Source: Paenibacillus sp. V4I3 (GTDB taxonomy: Bacteria; Bacillota; Bacilli; Paenibacillales; NBRC-103111). From it: 64,000 nt of DNA. The stretch lies in assembly GCF_030817215.1 (NCBI RefSeq), contig NZ_JAUSZA010000001.1, forward strand, positions 8,107,315-8,171,314, read 5' to 3'. This document shows, one piece after another, positions 46,607-56,007 of this stretch. The notes under the pieces are model-generated. The model made no database searches. It had not been told where the DNA came from and was given only the letters and a program-made list of their open reading frames with translations. A program made the translations under genes and the position numbers. The stretch's first letter is position 1. Every line of letters starts with the position of its first letter.

Positions 46607-47389
46607 TTATATTCGTTGAAGAATGCCGGATCTCTCTAGTGAGTTAAAATGATGAACCAATTGTTTTGCTATGTTACTTTTCTTAATTCTAACACCTACT
46701 TCAATATTCGAACTTAAACCATGATGGGTTAAGTTCGCCGAGGTGACAAAAAGATCACTTTGATTTACTAGCAACAACTTTGCATGAAGGCTTGCCTTAT
46801 CATCTCCTTTAATACCTTCCCATTTTAAAAGAATCGGTAATGGTAGGTGAATAGGCCATGCCTGTTTTAAATTGTAATAGTTATACCCAGCGTCATGAAG
46901 TGCAATTTTCACTTCGCAACCTCTCTTCATTGCTTGAGCAAGTTGATGTATTATCGCTTGGGTAAATGCACTTGAATTAGTGAAACTATACCCAACCAGA
47001 AACACACTACTTATAGCATTTGATAACATTTCTTGCATAACTGACATAGTACTTCTTACATTACCAGTTGAGGGAGGGAACGGTCCCGTCCATACAAACT
47101 CAATAGAAGGAGCCGTTGATCCAATTTTACTCTTAATTTGTAATGACGTACGAAGACCAAAAATTAATGTATCTATTGAACAATCATATAAAGAGAAAGC
47201 AACTTTAAAGTCAGATAACAATGGGGCTGGTATTCTGTAGGGTTCTAGTAAGCGTGCCCATTCATAAGCCGTCGTTTGTTCTGTAACTAATGATTCTTCT
47301 AATAAGTAAATCATCTTTTCAATGGCCATTTGATTACATTCAACAATTATTCGAGAAATAATATTCTCTAATGAATTATTTGTCATCAT
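46607..47389 (-). CDS. drmC: DrmC-like phospholipase D-family protein (set 2)
   Basis: 260 aa. One HKD-like motif, H-A-K-L-L-L-V-N followed by S-A-N-L-T-H-H-G near residues 200-222, with Asn where the canonical motif has Asp. Starts with a 4-bp overlap (ATGA) to drmB2. Its length is near that of described DrmC proteins. Expected as the third subunit of the DISARM core. The Asn change may lower nuclease activity, but the family tolerates variation at this position. Confidence 0.82.
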   Translation of the reverse strand: MMTNNSLENIISRIIVECNQMAIEKMIYLLEESLVTEQTTAYEWARLLEPYRIPAPLLSDFKVAFSLYDCSIDTLIFGLRTSLQIKSKIGSTAPSIEFVWTGPFPPSTGNVRSTMSVMQEMLSNAISSVFLVGYSFTNSSAFTQAIIHQLAQAMKRGCEVKIALHDAGYNYYNLKQAWPIHLPLPILLKWEGIKGDDKASLHAKLLLVNQSDLFVTSANLTHHGLSSNIEVGVRIKKSNIAKQLVHHFNSLERSGILQRI

Positions 47390-49137
47390 TTATCAAAGAA
47401 TGCAAACGACTGTTCGGATACTGTAGGTACTAGAAATGCTCTATCTAGGAATCTATTGGATTTTTCACACGAAGTTTCCGCGGCCAATTGACAGGCATGG
47501 CAAGCGGCACCATTTAGATCACCGATCGCATCCGGTTTATGTTCGGAACACAGTGGATCTCCAGAGCAAAACTTTGCCTCTTCTAAAGCATGAAATAATA
47601 CCTCTTCAAACTTTTCAGTTTTACCCAGTTCAACAAGACCACCGAGACTGCCTTCAGAGTCAGGAGTGGCAGTGTAAATTAAGATCCCCGCCATTTTTTG
47701 ACCTTCTTTATTCCGAGAGTAAATTCTTTCTCTTAAAGAAGTTGAAGAATATCCAGATCCCATACATAATTGTCTCATCAGTGCATGGGATAAAGTATGA
47801 AGTAATACATACCGTGTCATATCTGGAAATTCCTGATCATCCATATTCCTGTCTTTACAATATTTACTAAATGCTTCTCTCATTGGAGCCACAGCATTTT
47901 TAACTTTATCTTCCCAAACCGTCAGAGCAACTTCACTTAAGGTAATAAAGATACCCTCGCCTCTAGTAATGATGCCTGGGCGCCAAGTTAATTTCCGTTC
48001 ACTTAACGATGCTTTGAATGACTCTTTATGTGTCTCATCTTCTTCGCCAATTGATGTTAGATCAGGTAGTGGCTCGATACGACTGAATCCTTCCAAAACC
48101 CTTACTTCTGTTAATCTTCGGACCATGATAACTTTTGCAACGTTTTCCTTGTAACGTTCTGGCACCTCTTGCTCTTCTGTCTCAAACTCTAATTCTGAAT
48201 TATTTCCTGTACCTCCGAGCAATGCAGCCCATTCTGGATAGAACAAATCCTGGTCCTCTCCATCAAGCCCACGTTGATGTAATATAACTTCCCATAGTTC
48301 ATCCAGATCAAATTCTTTGAATGATGGGAACATATCCTCTTCAATACGTTCTTGCAGCTTCTCTTTATTATCCATCTTACCTAATCGCTCCATCTCCTCA
48401 GCAACTACCTGTTGAATTGGACTAGTATAAGGTGGAATGGACAGAGCACTTACTACTATAGGAAAATATAAATTGGAAGCCCCTCGAAGTAATGCCCTCG
48501 ATTTCTCGGAGCATTCTTCTTGATTCCAAGCTCCCATCCAATGTCTGTGCCCCTTGCATGAGGGAAGTCCAGCCCCCATAAACGCGTCTTCTAATGTTCG
48601 TTTTTCCTTGCAATCTTTACATTCCACTTCAACATCAGCTATAGAGCCGCTGACTCCCTTATCGTTTAATATTAAGTCTCCCTTGCAGTCTAAGTTACGT
48701 TTTTTAGAGTGAACGTAGAAACCCCATGGAAAATCATCGATATGTCCTTTAGAACATGCAACAATAAAACGAGCGGGGAACACTTTTATGTTATCAACAC
48801 AATGGCAGTATGCAATCTGTGAATCTTTATCAATTAGGAATTTATTATATGGAGCTAATTTTCTACAATTTGGACACACCATATATCTGGGAAAACGATA
48901 TGCAGGAAGTGTACCTTGATTGTTATCCTTATCCCAATCTAAGGAAGGTGGGGAAAAAATCTTATTTATTCTAAGCTTTCTCTGGAGTCTAGGTTCACTA
49001 ATCACATCACATAATTTGGTGTTCCAATGATCCAGACTAGCGATAATTACTGAGAAATCAGGGAGGTCCATGATTGCTCCTGGTCCAAATGTCGATATTA
49101 ATTGACTATTTCTTACTTCTCCCACTTTGCCATGCAC
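47386..49137 (-). CDS. drmB: DrmB-like DUF1998 protein (set 2)
   Basis: 583 aa from GTG 49137 with AAGGAG 9 nt before it; the drmA2 stop lies in this ribosome site. The N-terminus S-Q-L-I-S-T-F-G-P-G-A-I, the Cys pairs C-P-N-C and C-K-D-C, and the DUF1998 block at the end (L-L-H-T-L-S-H-A-L, G-Y-S-S-T-S-L-R-E-R, E-G-S-L-G-G-L, C-S-G-D-P-L-C-S, C-H-A-C) correspond one by one to drmB1, so the two are paralogues. Pairs with DrmA2 in the same unit. Confidence 0.88.
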   Translation of the reverse strand: MHGKVGEVRNSQLISTFGPGAIMDLPDFSVIIASLDHWNTKLCDVISEPRLQRKLRINKIFSPPSLDWDKDNNQGTLPAYRFPRYMVCPNCRKLAPYNKFLIDKDSQIAYCHCVDNIKVFPARFIVACSKGHIDDFPWGFYVHSKKRNLDCKGDLILNDKGVSGSIADVEVECKDCKEKRTLEDAFMGAGLPSCKGHRHWMGAWNQEECSEKSRALLRGASNLYFPIVVSALSIPPYTSPIQQVVAEEMERLGKMDNKEKLQERIEEDMFPSFKEFDLDELWEVILHQRGLDGEDQDLFYPEWAALLGGTGNNSELEFETEEQEVPERYKENVAKVIMVRRLTEVRVLEGFSRIEPLPDLTSIGEEDETHKESFKASLSERKLTWRPGIITRGEGIFITLSEVALTVWEDKVKNAVAPMREAFSKYCKDRNMDDQEFPDMTRYVLLHTLSHALMRQLCMGSGYSSTSLRERIYSRNKEGQKMAGILIYTATPDSEGSLGGLVELGKTEKFEEVLFHALEEAKFCSGDPLCSEHKPDAIGDLNGAACHACQLAAETSCEKSNRFLDRAFLVPTVSEQSFAFFDK

Positions 49138-49143
49138 GGATAT

Positions 49144-52100
49144 CTACTCCTTCAAATAAATTCCAACTGATTTTTCTACATCTCGCATTGAGTTTGGCAC
49201 TCTAAATGCATTATTTTTGGATTTATCACCCAGTGGTAACAGTAATTTAGGTTTTTTCGTAGCTCGGTCATAAACGAGACCGCCTTCCATAGTTTTAAGT
49301 TCCCACAAGTCAATATAACTTTGTAAATCCTTAAGAACTTCACTAGCCCTTTCAGAATCTATACCCATTACCCTTTGATTAATAAAATCTTTTAACTGAT
49401 TAACTAAAGTATGAGTTGGTTTAAACTTTTTTGCATCTTCCTTCTTTGCTAAACCCGGTATATTTAGTCTAGACATCATTACTAGTGCTGCAGAAAGGGC
49501 ACGATCTCGCGCACGTGATGAAAAGGGAGTAACACTAATCGCTTCAACATATCTATATAAGGCTGCATGATACGAACGAAAACGCTCATAATGAGAAACA
49601 TCTCTCGGTCTAGCCCAGTTATACACAGTAAAGACTAAACCAGGATGCTCACGTCCTACTCGGCTTGTCGCTTGGATGTACTCAGCAGTGGTTTTGGGTT
49701 GTCCAGTTACGACCATAAGTCCTAGTCTACTTACATCTACACCCACAGATATCATATTACTTGCTAGTGTAATATCAACAGGAGCAATTTTGTCATCTTT
49801 AGCATAAAAAGGTTGTTCTAACCTTTGTAAAATAGCCGGTATTTCACTTGAATCAACTCGACTTGTTAATTCTGGTACACTTTCCTTGAGTATCCTTGCT
49901 TTATAAGTATACTTCTGTCCTTTAGTTCTCTGGGCTAGTACGCGAATTCTTGCCTTAACATCGTCTTCTATAAGACGTACAGCGCCGCCAAGCTCTCGCA
50001 AACTATTAAAATAACCAACCAAGGTTTGATACGGGTCTAAATCAACTGGCTCCTTGTCCATCGCTTCTGTTGCTGCCAAGAGGGCCGCGTACACGCGAAC
50101 TAAAGCAGTTTTAACGCTTCGTCCAGGTGCGAATATTCCTACATAGGTTCTGCCTGGTATTGACTCTAATGGCTGTTCAACTGAGAAATAAGAATCCCCA
50201 GCAGATATTCCTGGACTAGGAAAGATAGCCAATCTCCTTGCAAACAACGCCAATATTTGCTCTTTGGCCCTTCGAATTGTCGCTGTGGATGCAACAACTT
50301 TGGGTCCTATCCTCTTACCATCGATCTCCCTAGTCGCTAAATAGTCAATGGCAGTTTCATAAGAACCAACCATGGTTCCGAGAGGACCAGATATTAAATG
50401 AAGCTCATCTTGAATTATTAGCTCAGGAGGTACTAGCTTTCTATTATCCACTATCTGACCCGTTGAAGAATTAGATTGAAGAACTGTCTTCATCCAACCT
50501 TCCGTGGTGTCATCGGCACCTTCAGAAATAAAACCCCAGTGCTTTGTTTGTCCCTTTACATTTCCCATCAATGTTTGAGTTTCAGCAACCCAGGGCATTC
50601 TTGCAAACTTATCTACAGTACCAATTAACAACGTCGGCAGTAACCGATAAATCTCTTCATCGGAAAAGACCGCTGGTATTCCTTCAGGGCTTTTGGTACG
50701 ATGAAATTCACATTCACTTCGAGAACAACCTACAAGCACGCGGCGATTCTTTCGAAATGCAAAATAGTCCTTTTTTCTAAGCTCTGCACCACACCATGGA
50801 CAAGATACAAGTTGAATCGGTGTTGAAGCTGCCGGGTTATGCGTTCTGCTAAGTAATACCTCTTCACATTTATCATAATCATTAGGAGTATTCTTGCTAC
50901 CAACCCACAGTCCAATACGGAACGGCTCAGTACCCCATATGTCGGGTGCTTCTTTCCTAATAACTTCACATGCGCAGATCAATGTAGCTGCACGCTGAAA
51001 TTGTTGTATAGTTAGCAATCTTAGAGTATACCTCATTAAGACTGTTACACCCGCATCAGCTCGCATTCCGTTTTGCTCTTTAATAAGTCTTCTTAACGCT
51101 ATAACAAAAGCAGCAAGACCTAAATAGGCTTCTGTTTTACCACCACCGGTAGGAAACCATATTAAATCTGCTATTTTCCTGTCGTCATGTGTAGGCTCAA
51201 CTATTCCAGTAATACTTTGCAATATAAATGCTATCTGAAAAGGTCGCCATTCTGTCCTTACAATTTGGGGGCCACTAGACCAGTCTTTATTTTTGCTCGC
51301 TGTCCTCGCCCAAATACTATGGGTTCTTTGAGTGGCCATAGCACGATTAGCAAAGCGAAATGCTTCAATAATATGACCTTTATCACCTGAAGCACGTATT
51401 AAATCTAATCCCTTTCTCATACGATTAAGGGATTCCCTACACGACGTTATGTGCTCTTTTGCTGTCGTCCTCATCTCACCTTCCAAAGACTCAGCCTCAT
51501 CTTCTTGATCCCAGACCCATTGATCATAAGCATCAATTAGAGGACTTAAATGCTCATATACCTCATCACCATTTGATGCTTTTGCTAACTTAGACATATC
51601 TAGGGAACCTTCGCCATCCCAATCAGGAGGGACTACTCGCGGAATTTGATGTACCGGCATAACAACAGACTTCAATAATGCAGCATTCTGGTTATCCTCA
51701 GATGCTGAATCCCAAACCACAGAAACACCATGTCCAACCGCAAAAACAGTTTTATCTCTATAAAGTAATTCATCCGCAGCAACATCAGGATATTTGGTTT
51801 TCTGCTTTATATTAATTTTTCTAACGGAGAAGGGCCATGAGTTAGCATCTCCGTAAACTTTGATTTCTGGCTGAAATAAACAAAGAGCATCCTTAGGTCC
51901 TTTATCAGGCTTTGGTTTTCGGTTTACAAGGAATAAGCTAATAGCATGTCGTCCTAAACCATCATTCAACGGTCTTGTTATCCACTCGACAAAAACCTCG
52001 GGATCATCAGTTGGAATAGTTCTTCTTTTTCCATCCGCCGGAATAATATTAATTGTGTATGTTAAGTTAATAGGAGTTCTAAGCCAATTCGGATTTTTCC

Positions 52101-52440
52101 TATCCCCTCTCTGTTCATATTGCCCCCAATGGACATCAACGAATAGGGTTTTAACTCCCGGATTTATCACAAATGACAAACCTATAGATGAGGGCTTCAT
52201 CGCTTGCATTAGTGGTGCGGTTCGATCTGGCAAGCCGGATTCCTCACCATCCTCTTCTGTCGAATTGTCTTCATCATCTTCCTTTTCAATCTCAGTTCCA
52301 ACTGGCCACAGAATACCTGATAAATAACGTTGTGTTGGAGACTCATTTAGCTCCTCATTCGTCATGTTAGGTCCTACTAATTCAAGTTCCATACGCTTTA
52401 TTAACTCTTCGCGTATTTCAATTTTAGTCAAAATTCCCAC
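49144..52440 (-). CDS. drmA: DrmA-like SF2 helicase (set 2)
   Basis: About 1098 aa. GTG 52440 is preferred (GGAG 8 nt upstream) over GTG 52449. Walker A F-P-T-G-G-G-K-T (about 429-436), Q-D-E-L-H near residue 690, V-A-S-T-A-T-I, and motif VI T-S-R-V-G-R-E-H-P-G. The inserts include one C-P-W-C zinc-ribbon-like pair. First gene of the leftward unit drmA2-drmB2-drmC2-RelE/helicase. Its promoter region is shared with the divergent helicase gene at 52577 and holds a 42-bp palindrome. DrmA is the DNA-translocating core subunit of DISARM. Confidence 0.88.
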   Translation of the reverse strand: MGILTKIEIREELIKRMELELVGPNMTNEELNESPTQRYLSGILWPVGTEIEKEDDEDNSTEEDGEESGLPDRTAPLMQAMKPSSIGLSFVINPGVKTLFVDVHWGQYEQRGDRKNPNWLRTPINLTYTINIIPADGKRRTIPTDDPEVFVEWITRPLNDGLGRHAISLFLVNRKPKPDKGPKDALCLFQPEIKVYGDANSWPFSVRKINIKQKTKYPDVAADELLYRDKTVFAVGHGVSVVWDSASEDNQNAALLKSVVMPVHQIPRVVPPDWDGEGSLDMSKLAKASNGDEVYEHLSPLIDAYDQWVWDQEDEAESLEGEMRTTAKEHITSCRESLNRMRKGLDLIRASGDKGHIIEAFRFANRAMATQRTHSIWARTASKNKDWSSGPQIVRTEWRPFQIAFILQSITGIVEPTHDDRKIADLIWFPTGGGKTEAYLGLAAFVIALRRLIKEQNGMRADAGVTVLMRYTLRLLTIQQFQRAATLICACEVIRKEAPDIWGTEPFRIGLWVGSKNTPNDYDKCEEVLLSRTHNPAASTPIQLVSCPWCGAELRKKDYFAFRKNRRVLVGCSRSECEFHRTKSPEGIPAVFSDEEIYRLLPTLLIGTVDKFARMPWVAETQTLMGNVKGQTKHWGFISEGADDTTEGWMKTVLQSNSSTGQIVDNRKLVPPELIIQDELHLISGPLGTMVGSYETAIDYLATREIDGKRIGPKVVASTATIRRAKEQILALFARRLAIFPSPGISAGDSYFSVEQPLESIPGRTYVGIFAPGRSVKTALVRVYAALLAATEAMDKEPVDLDPYQTLVGYFNSLRELGGAVRLIEDDVKARIRVLAQRTKGQKYTYKARILKESVPELTSRVDSSEIPAILQRLEQPFYAKDDKIAPVDITLASNMISVGVDVSRLGLMVVTGQPKTTAEYIQATSRVGREHPGLVFTVYNWARPRDVSHYERFRSYHAALYRYVEAISVTPFSSRARDRALSAALVMMSRLNIPGLAKKEDAKKFKPTHTLVNQLKDFINQRVMGIDSERASEVLKDLQSYIDLWELKTMEGGLVYDRATKKPKLLLPLGDKSKNNAFRVPNSMRDVEKSVGIYLKE

Positions 52441-52491
52441 TATGATCACTCCATCAAATTATTGGAAATCGTTACAAAAAGTCCTTACAAA

Positions 52492-52533
52492 AGATTCGAC
52501 ATGGCAGGACTTAAGTCCTGCCATGTCGAATCT
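52492..52533. promoter_or_regulatory. Perfect 42-bp palindrome in the divergent promoter region
   Basis: Arms of 21 bp (beginning AGATTCGACATGGCAGGACT) meet without a loop. It lies in the 136-bp space between drmA2 (start 52440, leftward) and the SF1 helicase gene (start 52577, rightward). There is no T run on either side, and both genes point away, so an operator or a nuclease/recombination target is more likely than a terminator. Confidence 0.75.
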
Positions 52534-52576
52534 AAAGTTGGATGTTTTATACTACACTTATGGAGGATTCATTACT

Positions 52577-54520
52577 ATGTCGCGGTTTTGGGAGAATTAT
52601 AACTCTGCACAGAAAAAAGCAATCACCGCCCCCTTAGCCCATATGATAATTAACGCTGCGGCAGGTACCGGTAAAACGACTACTTTAGCTGCTCGAATCC
52701 TATTCTTACAACAAGAATTTGATATTGCACCTGGGTCGATTATTGCCATTTCATTTTCAAGAACTGCTAGGTCAAGACTAGTAGAGAAAATAACAAAAAT
52801 ATGTAAAGAAAACCTTTTTGGAAGCCCTGTACCAACATATACATTTCATGGTCTAGCTTTTCGAATTATTCGAATTGCAACTGGGTTAGGTGAAACTTGG
52901 CTTAAACCAGGTTTCGACATTTTAGATTCCAATAGTAAAGTAAATCGCCTTGTATTAGATCATCAAGATCAGTTACTTAAAGGTGTCGGAAAAGGTTTAG
53001 ATAAAGAAGATGCTCTTATTGCATATTTCAAAGCAATAGATGAACTAAGACAGGGTTCCACTGATTTGCCTCCCTTTCTCAACTCAAATCAAGTGGAGAA
53101 GGGTTATATCTTTGAAGTTGACATTGGTATAAAAACTTTCATTCGAATTAGCAGTGACGATCTTATTACAGTATGGCATAGATATGAAAAATTACTAAAA
53201 TTACACAATAAGATTGATTATACAGGTTTAATAATTGAAGCAATAAATGTACTTAACCATTCTCAAGGTTTAACCCTTAATCGAGTTCAAGAAGGTCTAA
53301 AAGTAATAGTAGTCGACGAATATCAGGATACTTCCAGAGCACAGGAGCTTTTGTTATTTACATTTGCAGGCCTTAACATCCCTATAAATGTTGTTGGCGA
53401 TACCGACCAAACCATCTACACGTTCAATGGATCCAGCATTGCCAACATGCGTAACTTTCCAATACTAGCTCAAAAGACAAATATACCAATTAACGATTCA
53501 GTACATATGATAGAAAACTTTAGATCAACACCTGCTATTTTGGACTTAGCAAATCAAGTGCGTATTAATTCTAAACAAGAGCATAAATTAGTACCTGCGA
53601 ATGAAATCACTGATGAAATATTAAAATCGTACAGGGAGAAAAACTTCCCAAATCGACTAATTCATGCACCACGTTTGAAATTGGCAGCTGAATTCGTAGC
53701 ACACGAGATAGAGAGACTAATCAAAGAGGATGGTGTTCAGGAACATGAAATTGTTGTTCTCGTACGCAAAAATTCTGAGCACGCTCCTCAAGGTGATATG
53801 GTAAGGGAAGCAATCCTAAATCTAAGTATTAATGTAGACGATTCAAATAGCATTTCAATCTCTAGTTCTACTTCTAATAGATTAGAACATTTGCAATACT
53901 TTTATGAATTCTGCCAAGACCCTGAAAACTACGGACGTCAACTTGTTGATGTTATAAATGATCAAAACGTAACTTCTCTACCAGAAGATTTATCCATAGA
54001 GGAATTTACTTCTTACCTGAACGAGGCCCACAATTCTGGAGCTATTTATTGTTATGAGGCAGTTGACCAAATATTTTCGGACATGAATGCTGAGGAATAT
54101 TCAACCCAAGCCCCAAAGGGCATTCAGATACGTACAGTTCATTCGGCGAAAGGTGAAGAGTTTCGAATTGTCTTTCTTCTTTATTTGGGGGATCGTTCTT
54201 TCCCACATGGAAGTCAACCCGATATAGAGGAAGAAAGAAGACTTCTTTATGTTGGCGTTACACGTGCTCAAGAGAGACTCTACATACTCGGTAAACCCGG
54301 AGTCCACCACGAAGATTTTTTTAATCTTTGTAAGGGCACACAGACAGAAACCGAGATGTACGATGTATTTGGTGGTAAGAAAGACATAAGGTCTGCGATT
54401 GATATTGACCCCGATTATTTATTACTAATTGAAAATGCCAGATCACAGCAGAGAGAAAAAAATCTAGAAGAACGTAATTTGCTCTGGAAAATGTTCAAAG
54501 AAGATAATGAGGAGAGTTAA
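52577..54520 (+). CDS. UvrD-type SF1 helicase
   Basis: 647 aa from ATG 52577, ten nt after GGAGG; the open frame runs 71 codons further upstream across the palindrome and is rejected. Motifs: N-A-A-A-G-T-G-K-T (26-34), V-V-D-E-Y-Q-D-T, V-G-D-T-D-Q-T-I-Y-T-F-N-G, E-N-F-R-S-T, T-V-H-S-A-K-G-E-E-F, V-G-V-T-R-A-Q-E-R. These are the full set of UvrD/Rep motifs, so it should be an active 3'-5' translocase. First of a two-gene operon divergent from drmA2 and probably under the same control. Confidence 0.88.
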   Translation: MSRFWENYNSAQKKAITAPLAHMIINAAAGTGKTTTLAARILFLQQEFDIAPGSIIAISFSRTARSRLVEKITKICKENLFGSPVPTYTFHGLAFRIIRIATGLGETWLKPGFDILDSNSKVNRLVLDHQDQLLKGVGKGLDKEDALIAYFKAIDELRQGSTDLPPFLNSNQVEKGYIFEVDIGIKTFIRISSDDLITVWHRYEKLLKLHNKIDYTGLIIEAINVLNHSQGLTLNRVQEGLKVIVVDEYQDTSRAQELLLFTFAGLNIPINVVGDTDQTIYTFNGSSIANMRNFPILAQKTNIPINDSVHMIENFRSTPAILDLANQVRINSKQEHKLVPANEITDEILKSYREKNFPNRLIHAPRLKLAAEFVAHEIERLIKEDGVQEHEIVVLVRKNSEHAPQGDMVREAILNLSINVDDSNSISISSSTSNRLEHLQYFYEFCQDPENYGRQLVDVINDQNVTSLPEDLSIEEFTSYLNEAHNSGAIYCYEAVDQIFSDMNAEEYSTQAPKGIQIRTVHSAKGEEFRIVFLLYLGDRSFPHGSQPDIEEERRLLYVGVTRAQERLYILGKPGVHHEDFFNLCKGTQTETEMYDVFGGKKDIRSAIDIDPDYLLLIENARSQQREKNLEERNLLWKMFKEDNEES

Positions 54521-54526
54521 ACATAC

Positions 54527-55966
54527 ATGGCAATAAGAATGATTAAGCTGACAAGTGAGCAGGAAAGTTGTGTGAACTTTCGACCTGAGGGAGAACTACT
54601 TATTCGTGGTATCCCAGGTTCGGGAAAAACTACTGTTGTTTTGGAGCGTGCTTTATACCTTCAACAAGAGGCAGAACAGATTACAAATGGACCGAAGGTT
54701 TTACTTTTGACCTATAATCGTGCATTGTCAACATATATAGTGCAGATGGCACGTGCAACAAGTGATGAACCAATCCACGCGATGACATTCCATCAGTGGG
54801 GCTCACAGTTACTACGCGAATGCGGAATATCTAACAGTCGTACTATTTCTGATGAGAAAGAAGATCTAGTAAAATACGCTAAAAATATCATTAATAAATA
54901 TGGGGATCCGGATTTACCAAGGGTACAAGTAGCTAAGTTAAGTGCAGATAAGGCTCTCATACGCTTCCTATCTGAAGAAATTACATGGATCAAGAGCAAT
55001 AACATTACTAGCCGCGCGGAGTATCTTTCTGTTCCTAGAGCAGGTCGTGGAACACAGATTCATGTAACCAAAAGTCACCGCGAATCCATCTACGATATTT
55101 TCGAGAAGTATCAATCCATTTTAAAAGGACGTCGATGTATCGATTTTGATGATACCGCTCTACTAATTATCCATAACGTAGATAAAATACAAAAAGATAA
55201 ATTACCTAGTCATGTACTTATTGACGAAGCCCAGGATCTGACTCCTGCACAATTTCGTTCTATTAAGTTATTAGCGGCTAAGAGTTTAACAATTGCAGCC
55301 GATAAGGGTCAACAGATATATAGAAGACATTTTACCTGGAAAAGTGTTGGAATCGAAATCAGAGGTACACGCAATAAATTTTTAGGTAGAACTTTTCGCT
55401 CTACAAAACAAATTATTCAATTAGCCAGAAGTTTGCAGGCTCATGATAAACAACTTGTAACAGATGATGAATATCTCCCGTCTCAAGATCCTGACGCAAT
55501 TGGTCCCAAGCCCGAGCTCATGGTATCAAATAAACTACCTGATGAATTAATCACCGTGATCCGTAAAATCAAACAAATTCAAGGGATTTTTCCTAATGAC
55601 ACACTCGCCGTTATTGCGTATTCTCAAGCAAGATTAATTGAATTTGAAGATGCTCTAACTGGAAATCATATTGGGAGTATTCACATTAAGTCAGATGATG
55701 CCGATTTCATCACTCCTGGAGTAAAATTAGTTTCATTTCACTCTTCGAAAGGGCTTGAATTCGATCATGTTATTGTAACTGGACTCCAAGATGGAAAATT
55801 GCCATATGGTATTATGGAGCCTGGTGACGATCCTGAATCGTTCAAAGCTACAGAAAGAAGAAAGCTCTACGTTGCTATGACACGTGCTAAGCTTACACTA
55901 ACTCTTTCTGCTGTTACACCTATTTCCCCATATATACACGAACTAGACTCCGAACTATACCAATAA
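54527..55966 (+). CDS. SF1 helicase-like protein, paralogue of the RelE-fused helicase
   Basis: 479 aa from ATG 54527, 6 bp after the previous stop; GGAGAG overlaps that stop. Motifs: R-G-I-P-G-S-G-K-T (27-35), I-D-E-A-Q-D-L-T-P, A-A-D-K-G-Q-Q-I-Y, T-F-R-S-T, F-H-S-S-K-G-L-E-F, V-A-M-T-R-A-K. The motif wording (D-E-A-Q-D-L-T-P, S-S-K-G-L-E-F) is shared with the helicase half of the 684-aa RelE fusion, so the two form a family inside this island. Possibly partners as a heterodimer; inference. Second gene of the operon, ended by a bidirectional terminator. Confidence 0.85.
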   Translation: MAIRMIKLTSEQESCVNFRPEGELLIRGIPGSGKTTVVLERALYLQQEAEQITNGPKVLLLTYNRALSTYIVQMARATSDEPIHAMTFHQWGSQLLRECGISNSRTISDEKEDLVKYAKNIINKYGDPDLPRVQVAKLSADKALIRFLSEEITWIKSNNITSRAEYLSVPRAGRGTQIHVTKSHRESIYDIFEKYQSILKGRRCIDFDDTALLIIHNVDKIQKDKLPSHVLIDEAQDLTPAQFRSIKLLAAKSLTIAADKGQQIYRRHFTWKSVGIEIRGTRNKFLGRTFRSTKQIIQLARSLQAHDKQLVTDDEYLPSQDPDAIGPKPELMVSNKLPDELITVIRKIKQIQGIFPNDTLAVIAYSQARLIEFEDALTGNHIGSIHIKSDDADFITPGVKLVSFHSSKGLEFDHVIVTGLQDGKLPYGIMEPGDDPESFKATERRKLYVAMTRAKLTLTLSAVTPISPYIHELDSELYQ

Positions 55967-55974
55967 AATCAATA

Positions 55975-55999
55975 AAGCCGGATGATAATCATCCGGCTT
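55975..55999. terminator. Bidirectional terminator between convergent helicase genes
   Basis: AAGCCGGAT and ATCCGGCTT form a stem. It lies between two convergent stop codons (55966 and 56008), so it serves both. Confidence 0.7.
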
Positions 56000-56007
56000 A
56001 CTTCTAT

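Noticed and set aside
52364..52576. Upstream extension of the SF1 helicase
   Set aside because: It would run through the 42-bp palindrome and overlap drmA2; ATG 52577 has GGAGG and begins with the usual helicase N-terminus.
32219..55966. BREX or Dnd/Ssp system
   Set aside because: No PglX, PglZ, BrxC or DndCDE-type proteins; the DUF1998/PLD/helicase trio fits DISARM.
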